This document shows, in pieces, positions 30,270 through 40,484 of a stretch of DNA of 64,000 nucleotides (position 1 is the first letter of the stretch; every line of letters begins with the position of its first letter). The notes under the pieces are model-generated. The model did no database searches, was not told the origin of the DNA, and was given only the letters and a program-made list of their open reading frames with translations. The translations under genes were made by a program, and so were the position numbers. This DNA comes from Allodiplogaster sudhausi (Eukaryota > Nematoda > Chromadorea > Rhabditida > Diplogasteridae): contig CALZFC010000254.1 of assembly GCA_945643635.1 (NCBI GenBank), positions 1,765,501 to 1,829,500 on the forward strand, given 5' to 3'.

Positions 30270-30945
30270 CACTGAGTCGAATTAAATCGAAGCATTTATT
30301 ACAGTAAGAATGTACTTATGAATATGAATTATATTACGCGAAATGACATTCAGATCAGCAAATCACGTGGAACGAAAGAAGAGCACGAAGGAGCCCGAGT
30401 CTGCCCGCCCCACGACCTTCTCTACGCCCGCGCCATTCCACCCCTCCCCCATTTTGAAAGCCGCCCGAGTAACTCCGAATGGAGCGAAAGGGCGCACATG
30501 TAATTTTTTGGATTTTTTTTTATGGCATAAAGACTTTTAAAATCTCCCCACATGTGAGTTAGGATGGCTTGAAAAAAGCATCCAAAACTCGCTGTTGGAT
30601 GTATTAAATGTCTTTTTTAATAAGTGTATAAAGATTGTTTTTCAATTGAAAATGCATTGTAAAGTGTACGGCTTAACAGCTGAAAGATGCTGAAATTCAT
30701 CCGAGAGCTGTAGTAATCGGGGATGAATGCGGTGAACGACACCAATCCTGGCCCAGGCTAGATCGGTCTTGGCAAGTTGCCAATTTTGTGCCCTCAAAAT
30801 TTTGGCAAAATGCCAAAATTCTGCCTTCTCTAAATTGGGTGAATAGTGAACAGTGGTGAAGGATGAATTGGTGAATTTGGGAAGGGATGAATGGGTGAAT
30901 ATGTTGAAAGTTGGACCGTTGGACTATACCAAGCAAAGCGCTGTG
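28940..30945. mobile_element. 2.0-kb TIR element, right-arm copy
   Basis: Same 17-bp terminal repeats and CTTCCT (AGGAAG) flanks (28934-28939 and 30946-30951). Internal exon-like pieces are on the opposite strand from the left copy. Confidence 0.7.
29205..29277 (+). other. 73-bp exon, right-arm copy
   Basis: TATTTCTTTCAG precedes and GTATGTTT follows. Identical to 7064-7136. The block is open in all three frames. Confidence 0.45.
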
Positions 30946-31906
30946 CTTCCTACGCTCTGAATCATCAAAACCCGATTCACTAAAGCCTTTTTCATGACTG
31001 ATTGGAATTTGAAATATCTAGTTAGAGTAACATCCTAGGCGGTTTGGAACGGGGCGGGGCTTTTGCGAGAGTTGCCATGTGCTTCCACGCAATCTCTCCG
31101 AAGAGCACAACGATTGTCGCTCCGTAGGCTGCGGACAGAGTAATGATGACGTCAGATAAGTTTTGATAACTGCAAAAAATGTATTTTTACGAATAAAATA
31201 AAAATAACACCTTTTTTTAGATGGAAATGGTTAGATTACATTAAGCTATTATTATCCTCCATTTTCTCAAAGTCAATAAAAGCCGACGTCATTGGAATAA
31301 ACTTGAGAACGGCATGGGTGCGGCCGGGCGCTTCGATCGAGCGCGAGTGTTTCTTGAGAAGACGGGGCAGCCAGAGATACTGTATCTGGGAAAGGGTACT
31401 GTACTTTTAAGCAGTAAAGTATGACAGAGAGAGAGAGAGAGAGGGAGAAAGAAAGTGAGAGAGAATAGGCGGGGGAAAGCAAAAGAGAGAGGGAGAAAGA
31501 TTATGAATGAGAGAGAGATAGGAAGAGAGAGAGAAAGCGATACAATTCCTCATTTTCAGAAATAAAGAAAAAGATAGAAGAAACCCAATATTCAATATTA
31601 TTGATTAATTAATAGTAAAGTCGAAAATTGTTGGACCTGTTCCTCTCGATAAAGTCGCAGAAGAATTTGATTGAGCCGCTCAATATGGCGGCGATTTCCA
31701 GCGTCCCGCTTCATCAGTAGGAAATATGGCTGTGGATAGAAAAAGAAAAGATCGATGGAGTTAGAAAGAGCAAAATAGAGAAAGAAATTTAGAGAAAGAG
31801 AGAGAGAGAGGGAAGTATTAAGAGGGTGTACCCGCGCGAGGTTAAAACTGTCTCGATTCGGTGTTGTGCGCCCAAGGCGACTGTCATCGACGAGAATTCT
31901 CAAATA

Positions 31907-32329
31907 CCGTATTTTCTCTATTAGTGCCCCTCCCTCTATTAGAACCCCCCTCTAATAGTGCCCCCCCTCTCGCAAGGGTATTGAAAAATAGTACTCCTCC
32001 CTCTACCCCCTCCAATAGTGCCCCCCCCCTAATTGTCTAATAGAGACATTTCTGGAATCTATGCTTGAGGTATGGGATGCTCTTATCAATGAACTGATGG
32101 CAAATTCATTCAAAATCTATGGTAAAACTGATATTCCAGTGATGATTAAATTGAAAAAAAAGCTATAATTCTTCGTTTTTGTGAATAAAATGTTGTTATC
32201 AAACTTTTAGTCAATCACATTGAAAAATAGTACCCCTCCCTCTAATATAACCGCCCCTCTAATAGTGCCCCCCTCTCGCAGGGGTATTGAAAAATAGTAC
32301 CCCCGGGGGCACTAATAGAGAAAATACGG
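31907..32329 (+). mobile_element. Pogo-like element, right-arm copy
   Basis: Same termini and TA flanks as 4017-4436, inverted, 3 bp longer. The plus strand carries VWDALINELMANSFKIYG. Confidence 0.85.
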
Positions 32330-33109
32330 TAATTCAAAAATTTTTAAAATTGGAATTCTTGCTAAATAATAAATAACTTCTTTCTTTCTTAAAATATATA
32401 ATAAATAACACATAAAATATGTATATCGATTCTAGAGTTCTGAGAGAGAGAGAGAGAGAAAAAAAAAGAAATGTAACCTGTCTATCTCGCACCATGACGA
32501 TTGCTCCATCTGAGCGGATAAGAGATCGAGCGAGAAAACCTGCATTTGCATATTATAATTATTAGTAAAATATGTTCATATACTTAAAAAATTATATATA
32601 AATAGCTATACCTAATGATGCTTGTGTCAAGGATTTGTGGCATATTTCTTTTTTTTTTTTTAAATAAAACGCATTTGTGATTTCGATAAACAACTCCCGG
32701 TGGATTTAACGAATGTCAATTGACTAAATATATCGGCTTACTCCCTTATATGTTATGTAGCCGTCAAAATAAATGCATATAGAAAAAAAAGTTTTTGATA
32801 TTCGACTTTAAAATTTTTAGACATGATTTTAAATTGCAACAATTAAAAGTCTGACTCGAGTGACAAATCGATATTCGTCGCAGCAGCGGCGCAGGCGATC
32901 GGACGCCGAGTCGGCCACCTTTTTTTATAGAAATTATTTTACAAATTAATTATTTAAATAATAGTAATCGGTAATCTCACTAGTCTTTTCTCTTTACATT
33001 TAAAGGAGCGAGATAGTTTAAAAATTATGTGAGATTTCAATCTACCCTTCGCACTCTCATTTGACGAGTTAATGAGAAAAAGCACGCGAGAGTGAGAGAG
33101 TGCACAACA

Positions 33110-33596
33110 CTTCTCCGTTGCCCACGAGATAGAGCGAAGAGAGAGACAGAGAGCGAGAGGGAGAGAGGAAAAAGAAAGAGAGACTGAGGGAGAGCGAGAG
33201 AGCAAGAGAGAGAAAGAGAAAGAGCGAGACAGATAGAGAGCAAGAGAAAGTGAGAGCGAGTAATTTTTTAAATTAAAATATTAGTGCTGGTCACGGTCAA
33301 AAAATCAGGGTTCGTTCCCTATTATCTTCCTGCTCTCTCTCTCTCTCTCTCTCTCTGATTGTCTGTCACTTATCTCTTACTCTCTTCCATAAATAACAGT
33401 TTTTCATCTCCCCGTTTCAGGCCGACTTCCTTTTTCCTCATGTTCAGGGAATCAAAGAATCATCGCACGGCAAAGGCCGGACGACCGTTCAAATCAGCAA
33501 ATTGTGAAGAAGAAGGAAATAGCGTTGCAATTAATTATTTATATTGTTTCGATAACAAATTTGTAAAATAAAAAAGGTCGCCGATTGTCGCTTTGT
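33110..33596 (+). repeat. Second inverted repeat, left arm
   Basis: Reverse complement of 34846-35332; paired coordinates sum to 68442 throughout. It starts two bases after the large palindrome ends, inside a fragment of cassette E. It contains a CT/GA tract and cassette I. Confidence 0.95.
33421..33507 (+). pseudogene. Cassette I copy
   Basis: CCCCGTTTCAG precedes ADFLFPHVQGIKESSHGKGR and a stop after 28 codons. It matches 3002-3097 in frame and acceptor. An alternative frame (RLPFSSCSGNQRIIARQRPD) is longer but less conserved. The inverted copy is 34935-35021 (-). Confidence 0.4.
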
Positions 33597-34845
33597 TACT
33601 CGAATCAGACTTTAAATTTTTTTCAAGTTATTGCATTTTCAGTTTATCAAGGGTCGCGGATCCTTCGGAATAGCACTTTATGGAATAAGCGGATGTATCT
33701 AAATCCACCGGGAGTGATTTATCAAACTGTTGGAATGGAAAATATATGAAAAAAATATTATTTTATAGTAAAAAATATTTTTTTACTATAAATAACAAAT
33801 ATTTTGCTCCCTTTCGAAAATGGAATTGGAAAGTGAGAGAGTGAGAGAAAACGAGTCTGGCCCTCATTCCTGGCCCTAAGCTGGCTGCGTTAGACTCCTA
33901 GGGGCCGAGATACAGACCCCTAGAAATTTCAAATTTTCATCGAATCGAAATAGAAACATTATTTCAAGTCTTTCAAAATATGCATGGGAACCTGCTCACT
34001 GGCCGACAAGTGGACATCGTAGACACTTACGAAATTAACACGGTTGGAATCTGGATTCTTAATTTCGCAATGCAGCAGCAAAAAAGGCTCCCTTGTCAGA
34101 AAGCCACTTGCGCAGAAATCGTCCACAGCCCCGCAGGCTGCACGGGCAATCTTCACTCGGGATGCCTCGTCACTGTCGGATTAGATGAATATGAGAGAGA
34201 GATGCAGAGATGAGAGAGATAGAGAAAGGGAGGGAGAAATCAGATAAAATGCAGAGGCAGAGAGAGTGTGAGATCAGATACTATGCAAAAAGAGAGAGAG
34301 AGAGAAACATGTATGTATGTAGGGAGAAATATAAAGAGAAAGATAGAGACAGAGAGAGAGAGCTAGAGAGAAGGAGAAAGAGAGAGAGAGAGAAACAGAG
34401 AGAGATAGCGGCAGAGAGAGAATGCGATACAGAGAGGGTAAGATGTTCAATCGGCCAAGAACTTCCACCAAACATTTCCCTCGGCTCAATGAACAAGAGC
34501 AGACCTGTAACGCAATCGCTTGAAATGGAAAACTACTCATCAAAAGGTCAAAACGGAAACGGAAACCACTTGAATTGGTTTATCCTTTCAAACCGCAAAC
34601 AGTAAATTTTAATTGTTTTTTTTATATTTATTTTAAAAACAATGTTTTGAAAAAAACGAAGTAATACAAATAACATGTCAGAATAGAATAATATTTAAAG
34701 AATATAAGACTTTCAGCAAAATAGATTTTTTGAGACAATAAAAAAAATGCCGAATCGGTGTCCGCTCGCCTGCGCCGCTGCTACGCCGATCGTGGCTTTG
34801 TTACTCGTGTCCTTCTTACAAGTTATCGGCGAGTTATTACAAGTT
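33597..34845. other. Spacer of the second inverted repeat
   Basis: Holds a degenerate cassette A near 33690-33735 (-), whose lost start is followed by YIRLFHKVLFRRIRDP, a GA-rich stretch (34185-34440) and a cassette J copy (34750-34822). Open frames 33980-34213 and 34210-34605 are largely GA-derived beyond their first part. The piece at 34031-34180 (AEIVHSPAGC) is GC-richer but unrecognised. Confidence 0.5.
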
Positions 34846-35082
34846 ACAAAGCGACAATCGGCGACCTTTTTTATTTTACAAATTTGTTATCGAAACAATA
34901 TAAATAATTAATTGCAACGCTATTTCCTTCTTCTTCACAATTTGCTGATTTGAACGGCCGTCCGGCCTTTGCCGTGCGATGATTCTTTGATTCCCTGAAC
35001 ATGAGGAAAAAGGAAGTCGGCCTGAAACGGGGAGATGAAAAACTGTTATTTATGGAAGAGAGTAAGAGATAAGTGACAGACA

Positions 35083-35116
<34 letters not shown>

Positions 35117-35332
35117 AGGAAGATAATAGGGAACGAACCCTGATTTTTTGACCGTGACCAGCACTAATATTTTAATTTAAAAAATTACTCGCTCTCACTT
35201 TCTCTTGCTCTCTATCTGTCTCGCTCTTTCTCTTTCTCTCTCTTGCTCTCCCTCAGTCTCTCTTTCTTTTTCCTCTCTCCCTCTCGCTCTCTGTCTCTCT
35301 CTTCGCTCTATCTCGTGGGCAACGGAGAAGTG
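34846..35332 (-). repeat. Second inverted repeat, right arm
   Basis: Inverted copy of 33110-33596. Continuing past 35332 the sequence stays in cassette E (CACGCCAGTTTATGATCAGC), so this arm is in the original context and the left arm is the transposed one. Confidence 0.95.
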
Positions 35333-35410
35333 GAGTAGCACGCCAGTTTATGATCAGCAGGATCTCCAAAGCGGGCCTACTTTTCAACTTTCCTGATCAC
35401 GAGCTTGTTA
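35305..35410 (+). pseudogene. Cassette E fragment
   Basis: ATCTCGTGGGCAACGGAGAA aligns with the LVCKSEEE part of the open copy at 36066-36249, then NFPDHEL aligns with DFPDDEL. Stops and small deletions break the frame. Confidence 0.4.
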
Positions 35411-35629
35411 GATCCGTGCTAACAAGAAAGTTGAAGTGGGTGAAATTGGAAACCACTTACAATCGCATAGTATATTTCAAATGCTCACAACAATAATTGC
35501 GACTCCTTTAGAAGCGTTAAACTCTTCCGTGCGGATCGAGATATAAAAAGGACAATATGCGTCAATTCATGAAAGAAGGTACATAAACAGTTCCTAAAAA
35601 CCTTTGTGTTCTTTAATGAAGACATTCTT

Positions 35630-35770
35630 TAATGCATTGTTTCTTTGAGAGAAAAGGTTTTATCAAGCTTTTAGTGTTTAACATTGAAAAATAGAAAGCC
35701 TCCTTCTTATGGTGCCCCTCCCCGCAAGGGTATTGAAAAATAGTACCCCCGGGGTACTAATAAGTAATAC
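35630..35770. mobile_element. Pogo-like remnant
   Basis: AAGGGTATTGAAAAATAGTA then CCCCCGGGGTACTAATAAG matches the right end of the 31907-32329 element. The left end and the TA flanks are not recognisable. Confidence 0.6.
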
Positions 35771-35779
35771 TTTTTTTTA

Positions 35780-36060
35780 TAGATTTTAATCAGTAAATCC
35801 TCTGAGATGACTTGCTGGTTTTAACTAGGCATATTTCATTAAATAGTACAAAGGTCTTCAGGAACTGTTTGTGAGGATTGACCTGATGCATTTTGTCCTT
35901 TTTATGTCTCGATCCGGATGGAAGAGCGTCACGCTTCTAAAGGAGTCGCAATTAAAAAATACATCTGATAAAGCAAATGAATATTAGAAATAATTTTACA
36001 TATAATTGTAAAGAGCATTTGCAGTAGAGTATGTGATTGTAGCTTGTTTTCAATTTCACC
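35780..36060 (-). repeat. Cassettes F and N
   Basis: F (AAAACCAGCAAGTCATCTCA on the minus strand) is followed by the N block near 35890-35945 (GTCCTTTTTATGTCTCGATC), which recurs at 37655-37685, 48425-48445 and 52138-52175. No conserved frame. Confidence 0.4.
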
Positions 36061-36065
36061 CAATT

Positions 36066-36249
36066 CTACTTTATTATTAGCACGGCCCTAATTGTAAGCT
36101 CGTCATCTGGAAAGTCTAAAACCATGCCCGACTCGGTCCGCTCTGGAGATCCCTGCTGGGCATGCTCTTCTCGACTGACCTTCTCATTGGCGTGCTGTTC
36201 CTCTTCGCTTTTGCACACGAGATTCTGCATGACCTCCTTCGCCTCATCG
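36066..36249 (-). CDS. Cassette E, best preserved copy (60-residue frame)
   Basis: The reverse strand has a pyrimidine-rich tract ending TTTCTCTCAG, then a phase-1 frame of 60 residues with no stop before TAG: DEAKEVMQNLVCKSEEEQHA, NEKVSREEHAQQGSPERTES, GMVLDFPDDELTIRAVLIIK. It is hydrophilic and acidic. Copies at 12425, 16671, 23775, 35305 and 56722 align in this frame but are broken. It needs an upstream exon for its start. The family is unrecognised. Best read as a 3' terminal exon that is or was coding. Confidence 0.5.
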
Positions 36250-36424
36250 CTGAGAGAAATACACAGAGAGAGAGAAAGAGAGAGAGAGCGAAAAAGAGAG
36301 AGAAAGAGCGAGAGAGCGAATAAGAGGTGAGCTCAAGTGACATTCTTCAACATGGTCACTGAAATATTAATTTGTTCATTTCTTATCTATTGAGCGGGGT
36401 AGACGCCTCAAAGTGATTGATTAC

Positions 36425-36650
36425 AGGAACAACATTCATGATGACACAAGGGTACATCCATAAATAGATATGTATCAAAGTGAGATTCCCCATATTGCAC
36501 GAGAACACAATGACGACGCTCAGATCATTCGCTGCATCCAAGAGGTTTCTGCCGCCGCCGCGGAAGTGCCCCGGCGGTTAGTCGCGGCAGCTCGCAGCCT
36601 GGCTCTGTTTCAGGCTTTTCCCCCGGCGTGTAAATTTTCAGTGTCATGAT
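36425..36650 (+). pseudogene. Cassette K copy
   Basis: Plus-strand frame GTTFMMTQGYIHK, a stop, then IKVRFPILHENTMTTL, and in a shifted frame EVSAAAAEVPRRLVAAARSL then ALFQAFPP. The copies at 38296, 50875 and 57058 keep IKVRFPxxHExSM and AAARxLxLFQA. The minus strand frame (ARLRAAATNRRGTSAAAAET) is also open and shared with 38364, so strand is not settled. Confidence 0.35.
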
Positions 36651-36785
36651 TCTTCGTATAAAACTGGGAATCTAATTTTATTATTATTATTTTGCAAACT
36701 ACTAGGCTTGTGGATCGATAAATCCATGTCATAAATCACATAGCTTTCACGTGAAGACAGCGAGGAAGCGCTTGAATGAATTAGC

Positions 36786-36848
36786 GGATTTATTTCAACA
36801 ATTGACTTCCTCTAAATACACCGGGATCACCTTATCAAAGTTACGGAA
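36786..36848 (-). pseudogene. Cassette A, start codon changed
   Basis: Minus-strand leader with FDKVIPVYLEEVN, then TTG in place of ATG, AAA TAA. The signal-like part continues IRxFIQALPRCLHVKAM after in-frame stops. Broken copy. Confidence 0.45.
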
Positions 36849-36984
36849 TCGAGAAAAAAATATGCCATATAGCCATTATAACCATGAAAATGTAAACTGA
36901 TATCATAAGGTGTTCTTTATTTGTTTTGCTGAATACAAAGTATTAGCCAGTAGTTGTATTAAGTTAAAAGAGTATTCAATTTCA

Positions 36985-37240
36985 GGATTTCTCGCTCGAT
37001 CTCTGTTCCGCACAGATGGAGCAATCTTCATCATCCGATATATTTTATGAATCAAATATCAAATATTTAAGAAAAGGTATCCTATATTTTGCAAAATATC
37101 ATATTCCTTCAAAAAAGATGGAATAATTTTACTATGTTCTCAGAATACTCGTTGATGAAAGTCACCGCGGGCGAACGCCAAATCGAGTGTGCGGAAAAGA
37201 GACCGAGCGATAAAACCTGTAATTTAACATTATTTTAATT
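36985..37240. pseudogene. Inverted pair of cassette B around C
   Basis: A minus-strand B (DEDCSICAEQRSSEKS) at 36985-37045 and a plus-strand partial B (IECAEKRPSDKTCNLTLF) at 37185-37240 flank cassette C. The same arrangement recurs at 42010-42225 and 51458-51705, so the pair formed once and then duplicated. Confidence 0.45.
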
Positions 37241-37479
37241 TTCTACAATTACTTGCTAATAAAAATGTATTTAACAGAAATAATGAAGACCAACTTATGA
37301 TGCGGGCCATCGATCTCAGTGCCCGAAGTACAGTTGTCCAGGAACACTTCACACTCGGATTCTTCTAAAATTCCGATAAGAAATTGGAGAAGAAAACAAA
37401 GATGTTTCATTTGACAACAGGCATACAAGGCATACTATCATGGAGCCATAATTTGCAACTGTAGATTTCGATCAGGAGA

Positions 37480-37530
37480 GCGCGAGAGAGAAAAAGAAAG
37501 AGAGAGAAAGAGAAAGCGAGAGAGAGTGAG
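37480..37530. repeat. GA-rich microsatellites
   Basis: GA-rich tracts here and at 37745-37765 and 37845-37865. The minus-strand Ser-Leu frames across them are not genes. Confidence 0.8.
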
Positions 37531-38080
37531 CGAGCGAATAAATAGTGAGCACAAGTGGCATTCTTCGTCACCGTCATGAAATATTAATTTGTTTATTTAT
37601 TAATTCCCATCCCATTCAGTCTTCAAGAATTGATAAAGACAAAAATCTTCCCTTTTCATATTTCGATGCGGGCGGAAGAGTGTCACGCATCTAAAGGGGT
37701 AGATTTTATAGCACCAGAAAGAGAGCAGATGAAGAGTGGATTTTGAGAGAGCGACTGAGAGAAAGACAGAGACAGGGAGAGAGATAGATACATATGTAGA
37801 TTGAGAGAGAGGAGGAGGAGTGAAACCGCGGGAGATGAGGCGAGATTGAGAGAGAGAGAGAGAAACAAGGAGAGAACGGGAGAAGCGGGATCATTGAGTG
37901 AGACTTCATTTTTGTGAAAAGAACTGTTCTGAAAAATTTGTGCAAGACGGTAAGCTAAAGAAAGTTGAATGTATAGCCGTGTAACAGAATTCACAACAGG
38001 TCATGGGCGTTTACAACACCGATGTGCATATCCTTAAAATTTATTCAGAACTTACTTTTATTTTAAATGTAAATGTGTAA

Positions 38081-38275
38081 ATGAGTACGAGACAGGCGGA
38101 GAGGCGAGAGGGAGTGAATATAATATTATTTGCCAACTACAAAAAATTTAATGATTTTAATAACCCCGAAAATTTCACGCAAGAGTCTAATATTAACAAT
38201 GAGAGTATTTTGCTGGATGCGGAAAGCTTGCCGTCTTTTCTGTGGTTTCGTGAAGTATCCTTTTCTGCTTGGTAG
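38081..38275 (+). other. Open frame of unknown status
   Basis: A 64-codon frame with ATG: MSTRQAERREGVNIILFANY, continuing with Asn-rich NNPENFTQESNINNES. Its end (LDAESLPSFLWF) matches a repeated block near 60055 (DSESLPSFLHF) and 11715, so the 3' part is repeat-derived. No family recognised. Confidence 0.25.
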
Positions 38276-38295
38276 CCTCGAAGGGGTTGATTAGT

Positions 38296-38490
38296 GGCAA
38301 CTTCCGGATGTCCATAAAGAGATACAGTGGATCAAAGTGGGATACCCCGTTTTGCACGAGAACTCAATGACGACGCTCAGTCGCCGGCATCCAAGAGGTT
38401 TCTGCCGCCGCCGCGGAAGTGCCTCGGCGGTTAATCGCGGCGGCTCGCAGCCTGGCTATTTGTTCAGGCTTTTCCCCCGACGTGTAAATT
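38296..38490 (+). pseudogene. Cassette K, second copy
   Basis: The frame QLPDVHKEIQWIKVGYPVLH continues ENSMTTLS; after it EVSAAAAEVPRRLIAAARSL is in another frame. It lies 1.85 kb from the copy at 36425. The minus strand frame 38364-38756 is long but its 5' half lies in unrelated DNA. Confidence 0.35.
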
Positions 38491-38576
38491 TTCAGTGTCA
38501 TGCTCTTCTTATAAAACTGGCAATCTAATTGCATTAGTATTATTATTATGCAAACTTCCAATCTTTTGGAAGGATA

Positions 38577-38715
38577 AATCCACACACAGAAAACAATTTT
38601 GTAGTTTTGGCCGCGAGCCGAAAAACGCCCAGGACATTTTGTAGTTTTGGCGTTTTCGACCCCCCCAAAACTACAAAATGGGGTACCGCGGACATTTTGT
38701 AGTTTTGCGCACCAT
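38577..38715. mobile_element. Small element with inverted repeats
   Basis: ACATTTTGTAGTTTTGG occurs twice directly and once inverted (CCAAAACTACAAAATG), after a CACACAGAAAAC start. The complementary end TTTTCTGTGTG appears at 41834-41844 in a similar AT-rich block. It may be a MITE fragment; no target duplication was identified. Confidence 0.35.
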
Positions 38716-38814
38716 GACATGCAGCGTGTTTCCTCGTAAACAAAAGCATCTTTCAATATATTTACCTCAATATCTTTTGCGTTGTTGGTTTCTTTGGGTT
38801 TCTTTTCATTTCCC

Positions 38815-39060
38815 TCTATCTCTATCTCTCTCTCTCTTTCTCTCTATCTATCTCCCTCTTTATTCTAATAGCTGCGAAACGGTAGAAAATATCGATTTGC
38901 AGTTTAATATAATGAAAAATAAGCAAAACATGAGAAAGAGAGACACGGAGGGGGACAGAGAGAGAGAGACATAGAGACAACACAGACATAGAGAGGTGAG
39001 AGAGATAGAGAGAGAGAGAGATAAAGAGAGAGAAAGATAGAGTGAGACAAAGTGTTATCG
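38815..39060. repeat. CT and GA microsatellites
   Basis: CT tract at 38815-38860 and GA tract at 38932-39045 on the same strand, in part complementary. Frames across them are low complexity. Confidence 0.8.
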
Positions 39061-39211
39061 AACTTTGAAAAGTTACCATTGTTCCGTTTTTTAACCAGTC
39101 CGTTCAATCAAAATTTCGAACTCTAGTTCAACGGCGCAGAAATGTGGTCAGACATACAACTTTCGAACAATATTTTCTATTGTAATAGGTTGCTGTTTGC
39201 ATTTGCTTTTT

Positions 39212-39470
39212 ATGTTCATATCAATGTTTCTTTTGGATATTTTATTTTTGAGAAGAGAACATTCGCTTTTAGGCAGTTTGCCGTCGATGTCGTACCGAGG
39301 GAAGCAAGCAGATGAGCAGAGCAAGACTACGTCGGGCACACTTGTTCAAGACGGCCACCGAGCTGTTCTTTGGTTGGTGTTTTTAAGCTTTAGTTTCCAT
39401 TACTTTTCATTGTCTTATAAGATCTTCTTGTTGAAGAAGGTCGGTAATATTTTTTCAAGAGTAACTGAAT
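39212..39470 (+). other. Candidate coding piece with hydrophobic start
   Basis: ATG at 39212 opens MFISMFLLDILFLRREHSLL, then SMSYRGKQADEQSKTTSGTL and VQDGHRAVLW before an AT-rich end and a stop. The middle is hydrophilic and balanced in composition, unlike the repeat-derived frames. It may be one exon of the coding island that continues to 40161. No family recognised. Confidence 0.35.
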
Positions 39471-39635
39471 AGTACCCTTGCTTTGCTTTAATATTGTTAT
39501 TTCTTTCAAAAATTAAGGTTTTCTAAGATTCATATGCTATACAATTAAATCTATATGCCATCCCATACAATAATCATCTTTATCTCTGCGACCCGAGGGC
39601 ATTTTTTCTTCTAATTTTTTTCTCTAACTGTGAAC

Positions 39636-39726
39636 TCATGATTTCCTTCTTGGAAGGCTTATAATAAGCGTGAATATTGTATCATGATTTCTTTCTTGGA
39701 AGGCTTATAATAAGCGTGAATATTGT
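39636..39726 (+). repeat. 46-bp tandem duplication
   Basis: TCATGATTTCCTTCTTGGAA through GCGTGAATATTGT occurs at 39636-39680 and again at 39682-39726 with one substitution. It ends directly at the acceptor-like TTGTCCAG before the frame at 39688-40008. Confidence 0.9.
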
Positions 39727-40008
39727 CCAGGTGACGAGTGTGAGGAGGTCGGGCCGGATAGTACGTCAGGCATTTCTGGAAAGAGGCTGAGCGCTGCGAA
39801 GGCGCGGAAGCCTGTCGATGACCATGCGAGGTTATTCCAGCAGCCCGTAATAGAACCACCTTTTACTTTAGGGTTGGGCAATAAACGAGTTCTTTTTTTG
39901 AATTATATTAAATACAAAGATTGCAAAATCGTGAAAGACCGAGAGAGAACAGTGTTGATTCAGCTCGTCAACGAAGCAGCTAACGGACGCGCAGAAGCAA
40001 TCGGTTGA
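39688..40008 (+). CDS. Candidate exon, 106-codon open frame without ATG
   Basis: Open from a TGA at 39685 to a TGA at 40006. Protein-like segments: GDECEEVGPDSTSGISGKRL, SAAKARKPVDDHARLFQQPV, FTLGLGNKRVLFLNYIKYKD and VLIQLVNEAANGRAEAIG. The composition is balanced and CpG-rich. GTGACGAG follows TATTGTCCAG, a possible acceptor. Not recognised and present once in the window, so it is a candidate host-gene exon. The overlapping frame at 39965-40161 competes with its 3' end. Confidence 0.4.
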   Translation, partial: FLSWKAYNKREYCPGDECEEVGPDSTSGISGKRLSAAKARKPVDDHARLFQQPVIEPPFTLGLGNKRVLFLNYIKYKDCKIVKDRERTVLIQLVNEAANGRAEAIG

Positions 40009-40161
40009 CGACGTCTTCCGCGAGTTGATTGGCTTGGATGCCTTGGAGGAGCCCTCGACACAGCCGTCGACGGCGAGTGCTTCAGCCGACGTCAATAAAG
40101 ACAAAAAGTTTGTTAATTCATGTAATAATACCCTTTTTGCTAGTGCTTTTAACCTTTCTTA
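39965..40161 (+). CDS. Candidate exon in an overlapping frame
   Basis: After TTGATTCAG the frame shifts to SSTKQLTDAQKQSVDDVFRE, LIGLDALEEPSTQPSTASAS and ADVNKDKK before an AT-rich end and TAG. The segment up to AAAAAG looks strongly coding (acidic, Ser/Thr-rich). An AG at 39962-39963 could serve as acceptor, joining a frame from the exon upstream; no convincing donor was found. Confidence 0.4.
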
Positions 40162-40484
40162 GCATAGAAGGAAACTTTTGAAGGAATGAACTTTTTGCTT
40201 ACTTTTCTTGTAATGAATCTTAAATGAAGTTTGAATCATGAAGACTTCTCTTGCTTGATAGGCTCGTTACTGTATTTTTTTCACTAAAGATACAGTAACC
40301 TGTCTTTGCCTATCTTGTGAATATAATCATTGTTTTTTCGCTTGTAGAAGTAACATGTACATTGAATTCAGTCTCCTGATTGTAGGAATTTATTTTGTTA
40401 TTTGAAGAATTTGCTTGCTCCAAATGTTGTTAGAATTGTTTTGACTGTTATTTGAGATGCGTTTGATAATGAAGCGTTGAGGGT

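Larger units (their letters stand above)
18795..33107 (-). repeat. Large palindrome, right arm (14.3 kb)
   Basis: Reverse complement of 3237-17561 with very few differences. Its outer end (GCACAA at 33102-33107) is only two bases from the left end of the second inverted repeat. All cassettes and elements described for the left arm occur here inverted. Confidence 0.95.
36400..37995 (+). repeat. Segmental duplication, first copy
   Basis: The order K, A(-), B(-), C, B(+ partial), GA tract, N, GA tract repeats in direct orientation at 50862-52460 with visible divergence (roughly one change in ten in the parts compared by eye). A third partial copy (A, B, C, partial B) lies at 41865-42290. Confidence 0.75.

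Noticed and set aside
38364..38756. 130-codon minus-strand frame
   Set aside because: Its first half lies in an unrelated MITE-like block; only the ARLRAAA part is shared with other K copies, and the plus strand is equally conserved.
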